From: Bacillaceae bacterium UBA7792
GTDB lineage: Bacteria; Bacillota; Bacilli; Bacillales; Cytobacillaceae
Assembly: GCA_002480735.1 (NCBI GenBank)
Contig: DLCS01000258.1
Span: 1 to 28,200, forward strand
DNA length: 28,200 nt
Direction: 5' to 3'
This document shows positions 8,013-16,774 of the stretch, one piece after another (position 1 is the stretch's first letter; every line of letters begins with the position of its first letter). The notes beneath the pieces are model-generated. The model worked only from the letters and a program-made list of their open reading frames with translations. It was not told where the DNA came from and ran no database searches. The position numbers and the translations under genes are program-made.

Positions 8013-10064
8013 ATGGTTTTTAATGTTCGTGATTCTTTCCTACAGACTAAAACTGATTTTCCTCACAAAATCAGGGAAATTGAACATATTTGGATTCCAA
8101 TGAAGGATGGTACTCGGCTTTCAGCACGAATTTGGTTGCCTGAGGATGCAGAGCAATGTTCGATACCAGCCATTCTAGAGTATATTCCTTATCGGAAAAA
8201 TGATTTCACGGCGCTTAGGGATTCCATTCGCCACCCATATTTTGCTGGTCATGGCTATGCAAGCATACGAGTAGACATGCGAGGTTCAGGTGATTCAGAG
8301 GGTATCCTGTATGACGAATACCTTCCACAAGAACAAGACGATGCACTGGAGATCCTCGACTGGATTAGCACCCAACCATGGTCGAATGGCTCCGTTGGAA
8401 TGATTGGAAAGTCATGGGGAGGGTTCAACGGATTACAGGTAGCAGCACGGCGCCACCCTGCACTCAAAACGATCATCACCCTTTGTTCAACAGATGACCG
8501 CTATGCTGATGACGTGCATTATATGGGTGGATGCCTTTTGGGCTCGGATATGCTGTGGTGGGCCTCCACGATGCTTGTCTACAATGCAAGGCCTGCTGAT
8601 CCGAGGGTAGTTGGCGATGAATGGCGTGACAAGTGGTTGGAGCGATTAGAAAAGACTCCTCCTTTCGTAGAGGAATGGATGAGACATCAACGAAGGGATT
8701 CCTATTGGAAGCATGGCTCCGTCTGTGAAAATTATGCAGATATCGACATTCCTGTCTTTGCGGTTGGTGGCTGGGCGGATGGTTATACCAACGCTATTTT
8801 CCGACTACTGGAAGGTCTGCCAGGTCCGAAAAAAGGGTTAGTCGGTCCTTGGGCCCACGAATATCCAGAGGTAGCAGAACCTCGTCCAGCGATTGGATTT
8901 TTACAAGAAGCTTTGCGCTGGTGGGATTATTGGCTTAAGGGGGAAGAAACGGGGATTATGGAGGAACCCATGCTTAGGGCTTGGATGCAAGACAGTGTAT
9001 TGCCAAACTCGAGCTATGATTATCGACCAGGACGATGGGTTGCAGAGAACGAATGGCCATCACCAAATATGGAACCACTTCATCTTTGGTTAAATGGTTC
9101 AGAGCTTGCTGAAGAGAATCCTTCAAATTCTCAAGAAATAACCGTTTCAAGCGTACAACAACATGGGTTATACGCAGGAGTATGGTGTCCTTTTGGGCAG
9201 GAGGGGGATTATGCCAGTGATCAACGATTGGAGGATGGCCTAGCGGTAACCTTTACATCTAGACCACTAGAAACCCCTCTTGAAATACTCGGTTTCCCCG
9301 AGTTGATGGTAGAATTGTCATCTGATCAGCCGCAAGCATTATTGGCTGCTCGACTTTGTGATGTTGCCCCGGATGGTTCTTCCACCTTGATTAGCTGGGG
9401 GATGCTTAATTTGACCCATCGGGACAGCCATGAATTTCCTACCCTGCTAGAGCCGGAAGAACGGTATACCGTCAAGATTCGTTTGAATGCAAATGGGTAT
9501 CATCTACCAGTAGGTCACCGTCTCAGGATTGCATTGTCGCCAACTTATTGGCCACATGCATGGCCATCCCCTGAACCTGTTACTTTAAAGGTGTTTACAG
9601 GGGAAAATACTCGATTAACAGTACCAGTCCGTACACCTCAAGCTCTAGATTGTGAAATACATGAATTCGAGAAACCAAAGGCAGCAGCTGTGGCTGAAAG
9701 AGAAATTTTGAGAGAAGAAAGCCGAACAAGAGAGGTCCGCTATGATTTAACGAAGGGAGTCTGGACTCTTGATGATTATTCGGATGAAGGTGCACGTCGT
9801 TTATTAGCAAACGGGATCGAGTATGGCAGCACCAATCGAAATGTTTTTACCATAAAAGAAAATGACCCTCTATCAGCCCATGTCCAATGCGAGTGGACCC
9901 TAGATATTGGAAGGGGGGACTGGCAGACTCACTTGAAGACTTTTAGTACAATGCATGCGGATCAGTCAAAATTCTATATTACGAACAAGTTATGGGCATA
10001 TGAGGGGGAGAAACAAATATTCCATAAAGAATGGAAATGTGATATTCCACGAGATTTTATCTAG
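8013..10064 (+). CDS. CocE/NonD family hydrolase (X-Pro dipeptidyl-peptidase S15-like)
   Basis: Alpha/beta hydrolase of the CocE/glutaryl-acylase/S15 group, which cleaves esters, amides or N-terminal dipeptides; 683 residues. Start ATG 8013 is 8 bases after GTGGAGGG; the in-frame GTG at 7998 is part of that ribosome binding site. The catalytic triad is visible: Ser134 in GKSWGGFNG, Asp256 in GGWADGYTN and His282 in GPWAHEYPE, matching the positions in cocaine esterase. The oxyanion Tyr region IPYRKND is present. A C-terminal jelly-roll (PepX_C-type) domain follows (about 330-560), and there is an extra C-terminal ~100 residues rich in charged residues. No signal peptide is seen, so it acts in the cytoplasm. 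Divergent TetR and operator suggest substrate induction. Substrate not predictable. Confidence 0.93.
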   Translation: MVFNVRDSFLQTKTDFPHKIREIEHIWIPMKDGTRLSARIWLPEDAEQCSIPAILEYIPYRKNDFTALRDSIRHPYFAGHGYASIRVDMRGSGDSEGILYDEYLPQEQDDALEILDWISTQPWSNGSVGMIGKSWGGFNGLQVAARRHPALKTIITLCSTDDRYADDVHYMGGCLLGSDMLWWASTMLVYNARPADPRVVGDEWRDKWLERLEKTPPFVEEWMRHQRRDSYWKHGSVCENYADIDIPVFAVGGWADGYTNAIFRLLEGLPGPKKGLVGPWAHEYPEVAEPRPAIGFLQEALRWWDYWLKGEETGIMEEPMLRAWMQDSVLPNSSYDYRPGRWVAENEWPSPNMEPLHLWLNGSELAEENPSNSQEITVSSVQQHGLYAGVWCPFGQEGDYASDQRLEDGLAVTFTSRPLETPLEILGFPELMVELSSDQPQALLAARLCDVAPDGSSTLISWGMLNLTHRDSHEFPTLLEPEERYTVKIRLNANGYHLPVGHRLRIALSPTYWPHAWPSPEPVTLKVFTGENTRLTVPVRTPQALDCEIHEFEKPKAAAVAEREILREESRTREVRYDLTKGVWTLDDYSDEGARRLLANGIEYGSTNRNVFTIKENDPLSAHVQCEWTLDIGRGDWQTHLKTFSTMHADQSKFYITNKLWAYEGEKQIFHKEWKCDIPRDFI

Positions 10065-10123
10065 ATTTATGCACAAATTAAGGATAGAATGTAGTACATT
10101 TTATTATTATTGAGGGAAAGCAT

Positions 10124-10636
10124 ATGTCATCTATCATTTTTATAATCATAGCCGTTAACATTTTATATGTTTCATTATTTACCTTGAGAGTCATGGTTGT
10201 CATGAAAGGATATCGCCTACTTGCCTCCCTTATTTCCATGGCAGAGGTATTTGTCTATTTGATGGGGTTAACCATTGTCTTAGATAATCTGAATAACCCA
10301 TTAAATATTGCAGCCTATTGTTTTGGGTGGGGGCTTGGTGTACTAGTCGGGAGTAAAATCGAGTCCATGCTAGCTCTCGGTTACGTGGTCATGGAGGTCA
10401 TTCTTGAACCAATCGAAAGCAATTTACCAAATGAAATTAGATCTCAAGGCTATGGTGTGACCTCTTGGCTAGCAGAGGGGAAGGATGGAAAACGATTAGT
10501 TATGAAAATTTTGGCCAAAAGAAATCGTCAGGAAAAGCTTAAAAAATTTATTCTGTCTATTTCTCCAAAGGCATTTATCATTTCATACGAACCGACTCAA
10601 TTTAATGGAGGATTCCTGCTTAAGAATTTGAAATAA
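10124..10636 (+). CDS. UPF0316/DUF2179 membrane protein
   Basis: Small integral membrane protein of the UPF0316 family (DUF5698 membrane part plus DUF2179 domain), 170 residues. Three hydrophobic helices (about 3-22, 30-56 with MAEVFVYLMGLTIVL, and 62-82) are followed by a soluble C-terminal alpha/beta domain (GYGVTSWLAEGKDGKRLVMKILAKRNR), typical of DUF2179. ATG 10124 follows GAGGGAAAG. Function of the family is unknown. It is transcribed after the hydrolase with about 60 bases between and is closed by a strong terminator, so it could be read through from the hydrolase promoter or have its own. Confidence 0.9.
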   Translation: MSSIIFIIIAVNILYVSLFTLRVMVVMKGYRLLASLISMAEVFVYLMGLTIVLDNLNNPLNIAAYCFGWGLGVLVGSKIESMLALGYVVMEVILEPIESNLPNEIRSQGYGVTSWLAEGKDGKRLVMKILAKRNRQEKLKKFILSISPKAFIISYEPTQFNGGFLLKNLK

Positions 10637-10706
10637 GGAACGGGAGCATTTGGAGAATAAAGCTCTTCCTATGTAGATGGGCTAAAATAGTTGATTCTGA
10701 CAGTAG

Positions 10707-10741
10707 TGCTTGGAGAGAAGTATAGCTCTCCAAGCATTTTT
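10707..10741 (+). terminator. Rho-independent terminator after UPF0316 gene
   Basis: TGCTTGGAGAG (10707-10717) pairs with CTCTCCAAGCA (10726-10736), loop 8, followed by TTTTT. No T run on the other strand, so it acts on plus-strand transcripts. Confidence 0.9.
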
Positions 10742-10756
10742 GATTCGTCGTAATCA

Positions 10757-11920
10757 TTAGGAATTCAAAATGGATACAGTTAATCCATCTGTACTTATTC
10801 TTACAACTCGATTCATATTTAGGAAACCATCCTCTAGTTCAGGTCTTTCAGATAGAACAAGGTGTAGCTTAACAATATTGCGAATATGCTCTTCAAAGTA
10901 GGTTAAGACGGGCTGTTGAAAGAGAATTTTCTGATTGTTTATTTTTATCTCAATAAAGTTTTTATGGAGGCAACGATTCCCGCTTTGAATGATATTCATC
11001 GGGTCTATTGCGGAAAATGCCATTTTTCCTTCAATTACTATGTGATATCCATTCATTTCTGAAAAACTCGAAATTTCCTCTTCGCGAATTCTTTCTGCAA
11101 TATTGATCAATTTTTTGGTTTCATGACTGATCGTCATAGGAAGCAAAGGCTCTGTTTCTACGTTCATAATTTCTTTAAAAAATTCATAAAGCGATTTCTC
11201 AGATTGAAAGAATGTTGTCTTCCAGTTGGGTGATAATTCATCAAGGAGTAAGCAAATGGATAGACCGGAACTATAACAGCTTCTGCGCAAATGTATTGTT
11301 GATTCTTGCTTATTAATTAGGGGCTCAATATAGGTTTGCAGTACATCGCTATAAGGTCGTTCACTTTTTTCAGAAAAAGCCTTCAGCTCTACATACCATG
11401 TAGGACCTTCAATCGTTTCAATTAGATTTTCATATTCGTGGAACTCACCAATGATTTTCTGCCTCTCCTCCCGGGTGGAGACAAATTGCTGAAGATTAAA
11501 CAATTTCTCCTCTTTTGTTGAAGCCATTAAAGCTTGATATAGCCATTTTCGTTCTCGATTTCGCAGCTCGATGTTTTCTTCTGAGAGCGGATAGGTCACA
11601 CCAAGCATTTCATTGGCGAATCTTTTTTCTTCTTGAAGGAACTGATAGCCATGGAAAAGTTCATGGATGAGAATCGAATAGAGACTAGCGTAGTCCTTAT
11701 AGTAACTCACATCAACAATAGCCGTTGGGTAATCCTCAAAGAGAATAAGTGTGCTGCCGACAAATTGTTCTGTCCAATTAAGGGATTTATATGGCTTTTC
11801 GTTATAGTTTGGATGATGATAGAGCAGCACATTTTTATCATCATATAGAGCGTAGGCAACCGCTTGAAAATTAGGCCAGTATTCTGCAAGTTCTTGTTCG
11901 GTCAATTCGATCGTATTCAT
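10757..11920 (-). CDS. Uncharacterised protein with HExxH zinc-peptidase-like motif
   Basis: I do not recognise this 387-residue protein. It has no signal peptide or membrane segment, so it is probably cytoplasmic. A hydrophobic strand/helix leads into ILIHELFHGYQ (HELFH at residues 86-90 from the chosen start), the arrangement of a zincin active site; a helix with several glutamates follows (EENIELRNRERKWLYQAL), which could supply a third ligand as in gluzincins. The C-terminal half has no motif I can name. The start is uncertain: ATG 11920 is used, with GGGG or GGAG upstream; a TTG at 11941 is in frame but has no site. It is a single gene, convergent with UPF0316 and divergent from the BceAB-type operon. 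It is possibly a metallopeptidase; zinc binding is inference. Confidence 0.85.
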   Translation of the reverse strand: MNTIELTEQELAEYWPNFQAVAYALYDDKNVLLYHHPNYNEKPYKSLNWTEQFVGSTLILFEDYPTAIVDVSYYKDYASLYSILIHELFHGYQFLQEEKRFANEMLGVTYPLSEENIELRNRERKWLYQALMASTKEEKLFNLQQFVSTREERQKIIGEFHEYENLIETIEGPTWYVELKAFSEKSERPYSDVLQTYIEPLINKQESTIHLRRSCYSSGLSICLLLDELSPNWKTTFFQSEKSLYEFFKEIMNVETEPLLPMTISHETKKLINIAERIREEEISSFSEMNGYHIVIEGKMAFSAIDPMNIIQSGNRCLHKNFIEIKINNQKILFQQPVLTYFEEHIRNIVKLHLVLSERPELEDGFLNMNRVVRISTDGLTVSILNS

Positions 11921-11971
11921 CTTTTTTCCCCATTTCTCCAAATTCTAGTTTCATCATATCATTTTTTGAAA

Positions 11972-11980
11972 TGGTATAAT
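11972..11980 (+). promoter_or_regulatory. Extended -10 promoter candidate ahead of the BceAB-type operon
   Basis: TGGTATAAT (11972-11980) fits an extended -10 element (TGnTATAAT); no convincing -35. Transcription from here would include the repeat leader before the ATPase gene. Confidence 0.45.
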
Positions 11981-12025
11981 TGTAAAAAATCAACAATGAA
12001 GGGAAAAAGGAAGACGGGGTCTAAT

Positions 12026-12160
12026 GTTGAGAAGTACCCAATGAGGCGGATTGGAGCATGAACGTTCGAGGAAACCTTGCTGAGTAGTACCCAATAGGGC
12101 TGATTGGTGTATGAACGATGAAAAAACCTTGTTGACTAGTATCCAATATTACCGAATGGA
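12026..12160 (+). repeat. Three degenerate tandem 52-53-bp repeats, each with a stem-loop
   Basis: Units begin at 12026 (GTTGAGAAGTACCCAAT), 12079 (GCTGAGTAGTACCCAAT) and 12131 (GTTGACTAGTATCCAAT), the third being cut short. Each contains CCAAT, a 7-base loop, then ATTGG (AATGG in unit 3): 12038-12054, 12091-12107 and 12143-12159. Units 1 and 2 also share GTATGAACG/GCATGAACG and an AAACCTTG tail. The stem bases and loop length are conserved while loop sequences differ, which suggests selection for structure. The block lies just ahead of the ATPase gene, within its probable leader. Confidence 0.75.
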
Positions 12161-12199
12161 AAAAGCTAGAATACTTGCTGCAAGAGAGGAGAAATCTGA

Positions 12200-12964
12200 A
12201 TGCTGATGTTAGAAGCAAAGAATATTGTCAAAGTATATGGTGAACTGGCTGGTGAAGGAGCGACAACAGCTCTTGGCGGAGTGAGCTTTCAACTGAACAA
12301 AGGGGATTTCATCGCGATTATGGGTCCTTCAGGAAGTGGGAAAACCACTTTGCTCAATATCTTGAGTGGGCTCGATAAGCCAACATCAGGTGAAGTGATT
12401 ATCGATGGGAACATCATTAGCTCGCTGAATGGGGAGCAGTTAGCTTTATTTCGCCGCAAGCAACTAGGCTTCGTATTCCAAGATTTTAATCTTTTAGACA
12501 GCTTGACTGTGAAGGAAAATATTGTTGTCCCTATGGTGTTGGAAAAGAAAAGCGCAACTGAAATGGAAGAAAGGGTCCATGAGCTTGCATCTTTATTTGA
12601 TATTGAGGAAATTCTCAATAAATATCCCTATCAAATCTCGGGAGGACAGCAACAACGAACGGCTGTCAGTCGTGCACTCGTTAATCATCCTAGCTTGATT
12701 TTTGCTGATGAACCGACAGGGAACCTGGATTCTAAATCTTCAACCGTCATTATGGAATGCTGTGAAAAAATTGTCCAGGAGCTATCAGCTACCGTTCTTC
12801 TCGTAACCCATGATGTCTTTGCAGCCAGCTATTGTCGTAAAGTCATTTTTATAAAAGATGGTCTTATCCATTCTTCTATTGATAGGAAGGGGAGCAGAAA
12901 AGATTTTTTAAATCAAATTATGGATAACCTTGCAATCCTTGGAGGAAGAACCGATGTCTTTTAA
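12200..12964 (+). CDS. BceA-type ABC transporter ATP-binding protein
   Basis: ATPase of a BceAB/peptide-7-exporter (MacB-like) transporter that typically protects Gram-positive cells from bacitracin or other cell-wall antibiotics; 254 residues, the family's usual length. Walker A is GPSGSGKT (42-49), Q-loop FVFQDFNLLDSLTV, signature SGGQQQR (147-153), Walker B LIFADEP with Asp170-Glu171, then TGNLDS and the switch VTHDVFAASYC. ATG 12200 has AGAGGAG 8 bases upstream. The stop overlaps the permease start by 11 bases, so both are translated together. BceAB systems are usually regulated by an adjacent BceRS two-component system; none is next to this operon. Confidence 0.93.
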   Translation: MLMLEAKNIVKVYGELAGEGATTALGGVSFQLNKGDFIAIMGPSGSGKTTLLNILSGLDKPTSGEVIIDGNIISSLNGEQLALFRRKQLGFVFQDFNLLDSLTVKENIVVPMVLEKKSATEMEERVHELASLFDIEEILNKYPYQISGGQQQRTAVSRALVNHPSLIFADEPTGNLDSKSSTVIMECCEKIVQELSATVLLVTHDVFAASYCRKVIFIKDGLIHSSIDRKGSRKDFLNQIMDNLAILGGRTDVF

Positions 12965-14843
12965 GCAAATGATTTGGAAAATGGCGAAGGCCGAATATAA
13001 TAAATATCTTTTTTATTTTCTCTGCAATAGCTTTGCTGTTATGTTCTTTTTCATGTTTGCGACCGTCTATTTCAATGAGTCCGTCGTTCAGGTTAAGCAG
13101 TCCGAATCGATTCAGTATGTGTTAACGATACCCGGGGTTGCCCTTGTAGTATTTACGATTTTTTTCATTCACTATGCTCATCATATTTTTATCAAGAAGA
13201 GAAAAAGTGAATTTAGCTTACTTATGACACTTGGGATGTCGAATCGGGATATATCTAAGCTGCTGCTGTTGGAAAATGCTGTGATTGGGTTGTTTTCTCT
13301 TATAGCAGGTTTGCTTGCTGGAATGATTTTTTCGAGACTATTCTTCTCGCTATTAATGAATCAGGTTGGAATTGAAGGTGTTTCGTTTCAAATAATAGGG
13401 AGTATGTTCTTGTCAGCAACAGCTGCCTTTTTACTCGTATTTCTCATTGTTGTTGGGAAATCTCTCTTTCTCATTCTTACAAGGGACCCGATTGAAAGTA
13501 TGAAAAGCGAGCAAATTCGGGAGACACTTACCATGAAAAGCCCTCTCTTTGGGGGAATAGGGGTAGCTATTTTAATCGGCTCGATTATAGGGCTTTATTT
13601 TACGTATGGAAATCCAGTTATTGGTGGGGATTACCTAATTTTTTGGGCGATTGCCACGTTTTTAGGATTGTATATTAGTCTTTTGCAGTTCACTAGTTTT
13701 ATAATTGAGCTCGCGAAAAGGAGCAAGCAATTTTACTATCAACATATCCTTTTTTGGACGAATTTGGATACGAAACTTAAGCAGTTAACCTCCATTTTCA
13801 TGCTCGTGACGGTCATGATTATGGTGACGATTTTGTACAGTACGATCATCCTATTCTCTTATATGTCCGCAGAAAAAGAGGCAATCGCCCAAAATCCTTT
13901 TGATATCGCTTTCGTTGAAGTGGACATTTTGGATACTTCTCTTTTAGTGCAAAAGGAAAATCAATTGCAGGAGCATATCAGTATTCCGTTCTATTCTTAT
14001 TCGCAAAAAGATACTTATTATGATTGGACGAATACATATACTTTTATATCGGTAGATAATTTTAATAAACTAACGTCACGGAAATTGTCGCTTGAAAATG
14101 GAGAGTTCCTATCCTTTATAAATGTGGATCCGGAGCATGCTGATGGCTATGAAAAGAACATTTTGTTTCCGATTGAAAGTGAGAGAAGGAATTTTGAGCT
14201 GAAGGATACGATTTTTGATAAGAGGATTAATGACGTGCCCAATCTTGGTGAAATGATTATCGTGAACGGGAATGATTATGCTTCATTAAAGGAGCGATCG
14301 GATGGGGAGGAAGCAACTTTGCATCTGGTGAATGTGGAAAATTGGAAAGAATCGGGTCCTTTTGTGAAAAAAATTGAGGAACGACTAAAAACTGGGGCTG
14401 ACGATCAAGATGTGGTTCAAATAGCTTCAAAGATAGAGGATTACGAGCGTCAAAGGAATTCGAATGGGATCTTATTTTATGTAAGTACCTTTTTAAGTGT
14501 CTTATTTTTCTTTGGCTCATTCATTCTATTATACTTGCACCTATTTTCTAGTGTGGAACGAGAGAAGGAAAAATATAGCAAGCTGCGACTTATCGGAATT
14601 ACGGCACTTGAGATGAAGCGAATCATGACCAAAGAAATCGCGACCATATTTTTTATTCCCACTACGATCGGAACAACATTAGCACTACTATATGTTGTTG
14701 CAATGGCAAAGGATATTGGGGGAATCACGAAACATCCAGATATCCTCTTGTACTTTTTCATCGTTGCTGGAGTATATTATGTTATCCAAATAGGGTTTTA
14801 TCTGTTTGCGAAAAGAAAAATGCTGTCTGAAATGATTCGTTAG
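12954..14843 (+). CDS. BceB-type FtsX-like ABC transporter permease
   Basis: Membrane partner of the preceding ATPase, 629 residues. ATG 12954 follows GGAGG (12941-12945) inside the ATPase gene. Ten hydrophobic helices can be seen (approximately 17-39, 52-80, 103-126, 147-175, 199-220, 227-250, 278-305, 507-533, 562-586, 597-620) with a large ~200-residue extracellular domain between helices 7 and 8, the hallmark of BceB-type permeases and the presumed site for sensing the antibiotic-lipid complex. FtsX domain motifs (KRKSEFSLLMTLGMSNRDI and EKYSKLRLIGIT) precede the membrane pairs. Likely role is resistance to a cell-wall-active peptide; the specific drug is unknown. No terminator is visible immediately after it. 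Confidence 0.93.
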   Translation: MSFKQMIWKMAKAEYNKYLFYFLCNSFAVMFFFMFATVYFNESVVQVKQSESIQYVLTIPGVALVVFTIFFIHYAHHIFIKKRKSEFSLLMTLGMSNRDISKLLLLENAVIGLFSLIAGLLAGMIFSRLFFSLLMNQVGIEGVSFQIIGSMFLSATAAFLLVFLIVVGKSLFLILTRDPIESMKSEQIRETLTMKSPLFGGIGVAILIGSIIGLYFTYGNPVIGGDYLIFWAIATFLGLYISLLQFTSFIIELAKRSKQFYYQHILFWTNLDTKLKQLTSIFMLVTVMIMVTILYSTIILFSYMSAEKEAIAQNPFDIAFVEVDILDTSLLVQKENQLQEHISIPFYSYSQKDTYYDWTNTYTFISVDNFNKLTSRKLSLENGEFLSFINVDPEHADGYEKNILFPIESERRNFELKDTIFDKRINDVPNLGEMIIVNGNDYASLKERSDGEEATLHLVNVENWKESGPFVKKIEERLKTGADDQDVVQIASKIEDYERQRNSNGILFYVSTFLSVLFFFGSFILLYLHLFSSVEREKEKYSKLRLIGITALEMKRIMTKEIATIFFIPTTIGTTLALLYVVAMAKDIGGITKHPDILLYFFIVAGVYYVIQIGFYLFAKRKMLSEMIR

Positions 14844-14892
14844 ACATAGTTTTGAGTACTGAAGCGGAATAGAGTAAGAGGTAAATGGGGGC

Positions 14893-15075
14893 ATGAACTT
14901 GGATAGAAGGATAGTCGGATACATGATAAGTTCTTTTGGTTTAGGGGTATTAATAAGTGCAATCATTTACCCTATGGGTTATTTGGAATCAGTAGTTGTA
15001 TTTCATACAATGATTTCTATTGGGTCTTTGTTAATTGTTCTCGGATTATTTATCCGTCACAGAGTGCGTTTCTGA
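14893..15075 (+). CDS. Small two-helix membrane protein, unknown function
   Basis: A 60-residue open frame starting at ATG 14893 with AAGAGGT about 10 bases upstream. It reads MNLDRRIVGYMISSFGLGVL..., with two hydrophobic helices (about 8-27 and 33-54) and a basic C-terminus (RHRVRF), which predicts cytoplasmic positive ends. It starts 49 bases after the BceB-type gene on the same strand and could be co-transcribed, possibly as an accessory subunit, but nothing identifies it. The hydrophobicity pattern and charge bias support it being a real gene; length is short, so doubt remains. Confidence 0.6.
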   Translation: MNLDRRIVGYMISSFGLGVLISAIIYPMGYLESVVVFHTMISIGSLLIVLGLFIRHRVRF

Positions 15076-15197
15076 ACATGAAAATCGTTGTTGTATTAGT
15101 GGTTCAGCTTAATTAAAGAAGGGATTATTAAACAATTCATAGAATAAGATAACGAATTAAAAATTTTTTTTGGGATATTTACAATGGAGGTGCAAAA

Positions 15198-15719
15198 ATG
15201 TACGAAATAGTAAAAACCTATAAACAAGCAATTCCTGCAATGCGTTTTATTGGAAATAGGTATGGTAATAAAGATAGGGTTAATGGGGGATTTGGGGCAA
15301 AATGGGAAGAATGGTTTGCTGCTGAGCGTTTTAATAAACTTGAGTCATTGGTAACAGATGAATTTATGAATATTTACGAAGATTTCAACACAAATGTTGG
15401 CTTGATGCGCTGGAAAGAGGGGGAAGAATTTGAATATTGGATAGGGATGTTTCTCCCAGAAGGTACAGTAGTACCAGAGGGGTACGAGTATATTGATTTT
15501 TCAGATTCTAATCTAGGTGTTTGTTGGTTACATGGGACAGAACCAGAAATATATGGTAAGGAAGAGCAATGTGCCGAAAAACTTTCGGAAGAAGGTTTTG
15601 AAATAGTAACTGATGAAAAAGGGGCCTGGTGGTTCTTTGAACGATATGGTTGCCCTCGTTTTACTAAACCTGATGAAAGTGGAAAAGTAATTTTAGATAT
15701 ATGTCACTTTGTTAAATAG
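15198..15719 (+). CDS. Stand-alone effector-binding (GyrI-like/AraC_E_bind) domain protein
   Basis: Cytoplasmic 173-residue protein resembling the GyrI-like effector-binding domain without a DNA-binding part. ATG 15198 is preceded by GGAGGTG. It has the family's opening (IVKTYKQAIPAMRFIGNRY), a central strand set with MRWKEGEEFEYWIGMFLP, where Glu residues typically line the pocket, the motif VPEGYEYIDFSDSNLGVCWLHG in pieces, and a C-terminal DICHFVK strand. Such proteins bind small hydrophobic or cationic ligands, and some hydrolyse or sequester drugs. It is monocistronic with an AT-rich upstream region. Family assignment is reasonable; ligand unknown. Confidence 0.82.
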   Translation: MYEIVKTYKQAIPAMRFIGNRYGNKDRVNGGFGAKWEEWFAAERFNKLESLVTDEFMNIYEDFNTNVGLMRWKEGEEFEYWIGMFLPEGTVVPEGYEYIDFSDSNLGVCWLHGTEPEIYGKEEQCAEKLSEEGFEIVTDEKGAWWFFERYGCPRFTKPDESGKVILDICHFVK

Positions 15720-15878
15720 GTGGATTTTTGTGGTAATGAATTAAATAATAAAATGCTATGCAAAGCACTAAAAGATTTGCTTTCATTATGGATGGAACTC
15801 ATCTAGTGGTGAGGTTGAATTGTTTCGTGGGCAACGGGGACTATCTGAACGATATATTCAGTTGAAGGGAGGTTGTTT

Positions 15879-16424
15879 ATGGTTTATGTCGCGCTTCTTC
15901 GGGGGATTAATGTAGGTGGAAAAAACAAAATTGACATGAAGCTACTTAAGCAGTCTTTTGAAAAAGCTGGGATGAACGATGTGATGACTTACATAAATAC
16001 AGGTAATATTATTTTTTCACACAATGGCCAAAACAAAACGGAGCTATCATGTATTTTGGAAGAGGTGATTCATCATGATTTCGGGTACCAAATTAAAGTA
16101 GTCATTCTGAGTATCGATGATGTCAGTGTAATTATGAACGCTATTCCTGAAACATGGAGAAACGACAAAGACATGAAAAGTGATATTATGTTTCTATGGG
16201 ATGAAATTGATGATGAATCTGTACTTGAAAAGTTGGTCATCAAACCGGATATCGAGACGGTGAAATATGTCCCAGGTGCGATTCTTTGGTCCGTTGACAA
16301 GAAAAATGTAACCAAAAGCGGAATGACAAAAATTATTGGAACCAAATTATACAAACAGGTTACGGTAAGAAATGTCAACACCGCTCGTAAAATTTATGAA
16401 CTTATGCAAGCACAACGAGTTTAG
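15879..16424 (+). CDS. DUF1697 family protein
   Basis: Cytoplasmic 181-residue protein of the DUF1697 family. The start is ATG 15879, 6 bases after AAGGGAGG; a TTG at 15873 is too close to that site. The signature opening VALLRGINVGGKNKIDMKLLK and the YINTGNIIFSHN motif near residue 40 are diagnostic, as is the ending with TKSGMTKIIGTKLYKQVTVRNVNT. Biochemical role is unknown for the family. It stands alone between the effector-binding gene and a small membrane protein. The 150 bases before it hold no clear gene, although a short open stretch could be a remnant. Confidence 0.92.
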   Translation: MVYVALLRGINVGGKNKIDMKLLKQSFEKAGMNDVMTYINTGNIIFSHNGQNKTELSCILEEVIHHDFGYQIKVVILSIDDVSVIMNAIPETWRNDKDMKSDIMFLWDEIDDESVLEKLVIKPDIETVKYVPGAILWSVDKKNVTKSGMTKIIGTKLYKQVTVRNVNTARKIYELMQAQRV

Positions 16425-16471
16425 TTCGTAGGGACTAGATTCTTTGTTGCCATTGTAAACGGGAGGTCCTC

Positions 16472-16759
16472 ATGCAATTATTTTTCTGGCCCTTTATGAT
16501 TCTTTCAGTTGGGTTGGCGATTTTGTCGCTTAATTTAAGGAAACCTTTGTTTTTAGTGATTGCCTCTGTTTTAATTTTGCCTTTATCATTGTATCTTGCG
16601 GCAACGCCACGGTTTGAAATATGGGGGCTCATCTTCCCTCTATTTTATGTTGGAGCCGCCTGGTATTTGAAGCAACGAAAAATATGGTTATCTGTAGTAC
16701 TAGTAATTCCCAATTTTTTATTGATTGGTTGGCTAGGATTTGCAGTATTGACCCAATAG
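16472..16759 (+). CDS. Small membrane protein (95 residues), unknown function
   Basis: Starts at ATG 16472 behind GGGAGGT (about 6 bases spacing). It is almost wholly hydrophobic with about four short helices (approximately 3-20, 25-43, 49-64, 70-92), separated by small basic turns (NLRKP, LKQRKIW). It resembles generic Bacillus inner-membrane proteins but I cannot name a family. It ends 15 bases before a terminator hairpin, so it is probably the last gene of its transcript. The strong ribosome site and coherent hydrophobic pattern support a real gene. Confidence 0.75.
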   Translation: MQLFFWPFMILSVGLAILSLNLRKPLFLVIASVLILPLSLYLAATPRFEIWGLIFPLFYVGAAWYLKQRKIWLSVVLVIPNFLLIGWLGFAVLTQ

Positions 16760-16774
16760 ATCTGGACATTATTT

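Noticed and set aside
11633..11889. Short frames on both strands over the start of the HExxH gene
   Set aside because: No SD and fully contained within the longer coding frame.
12026..12160. CRISPR-like array
   Set aside because: Repeats are degenerate, only three units, and adjacent without unique spacers of CRISPR size; no cas genes nearby.
15720..15878. Possible coding remnant before the DUF1697 gene
   Set aside because: A short open stretch (SGEVELFRGQRGLSERYIQ) is visible but cannot be tied to any family, so no feature is claimed.
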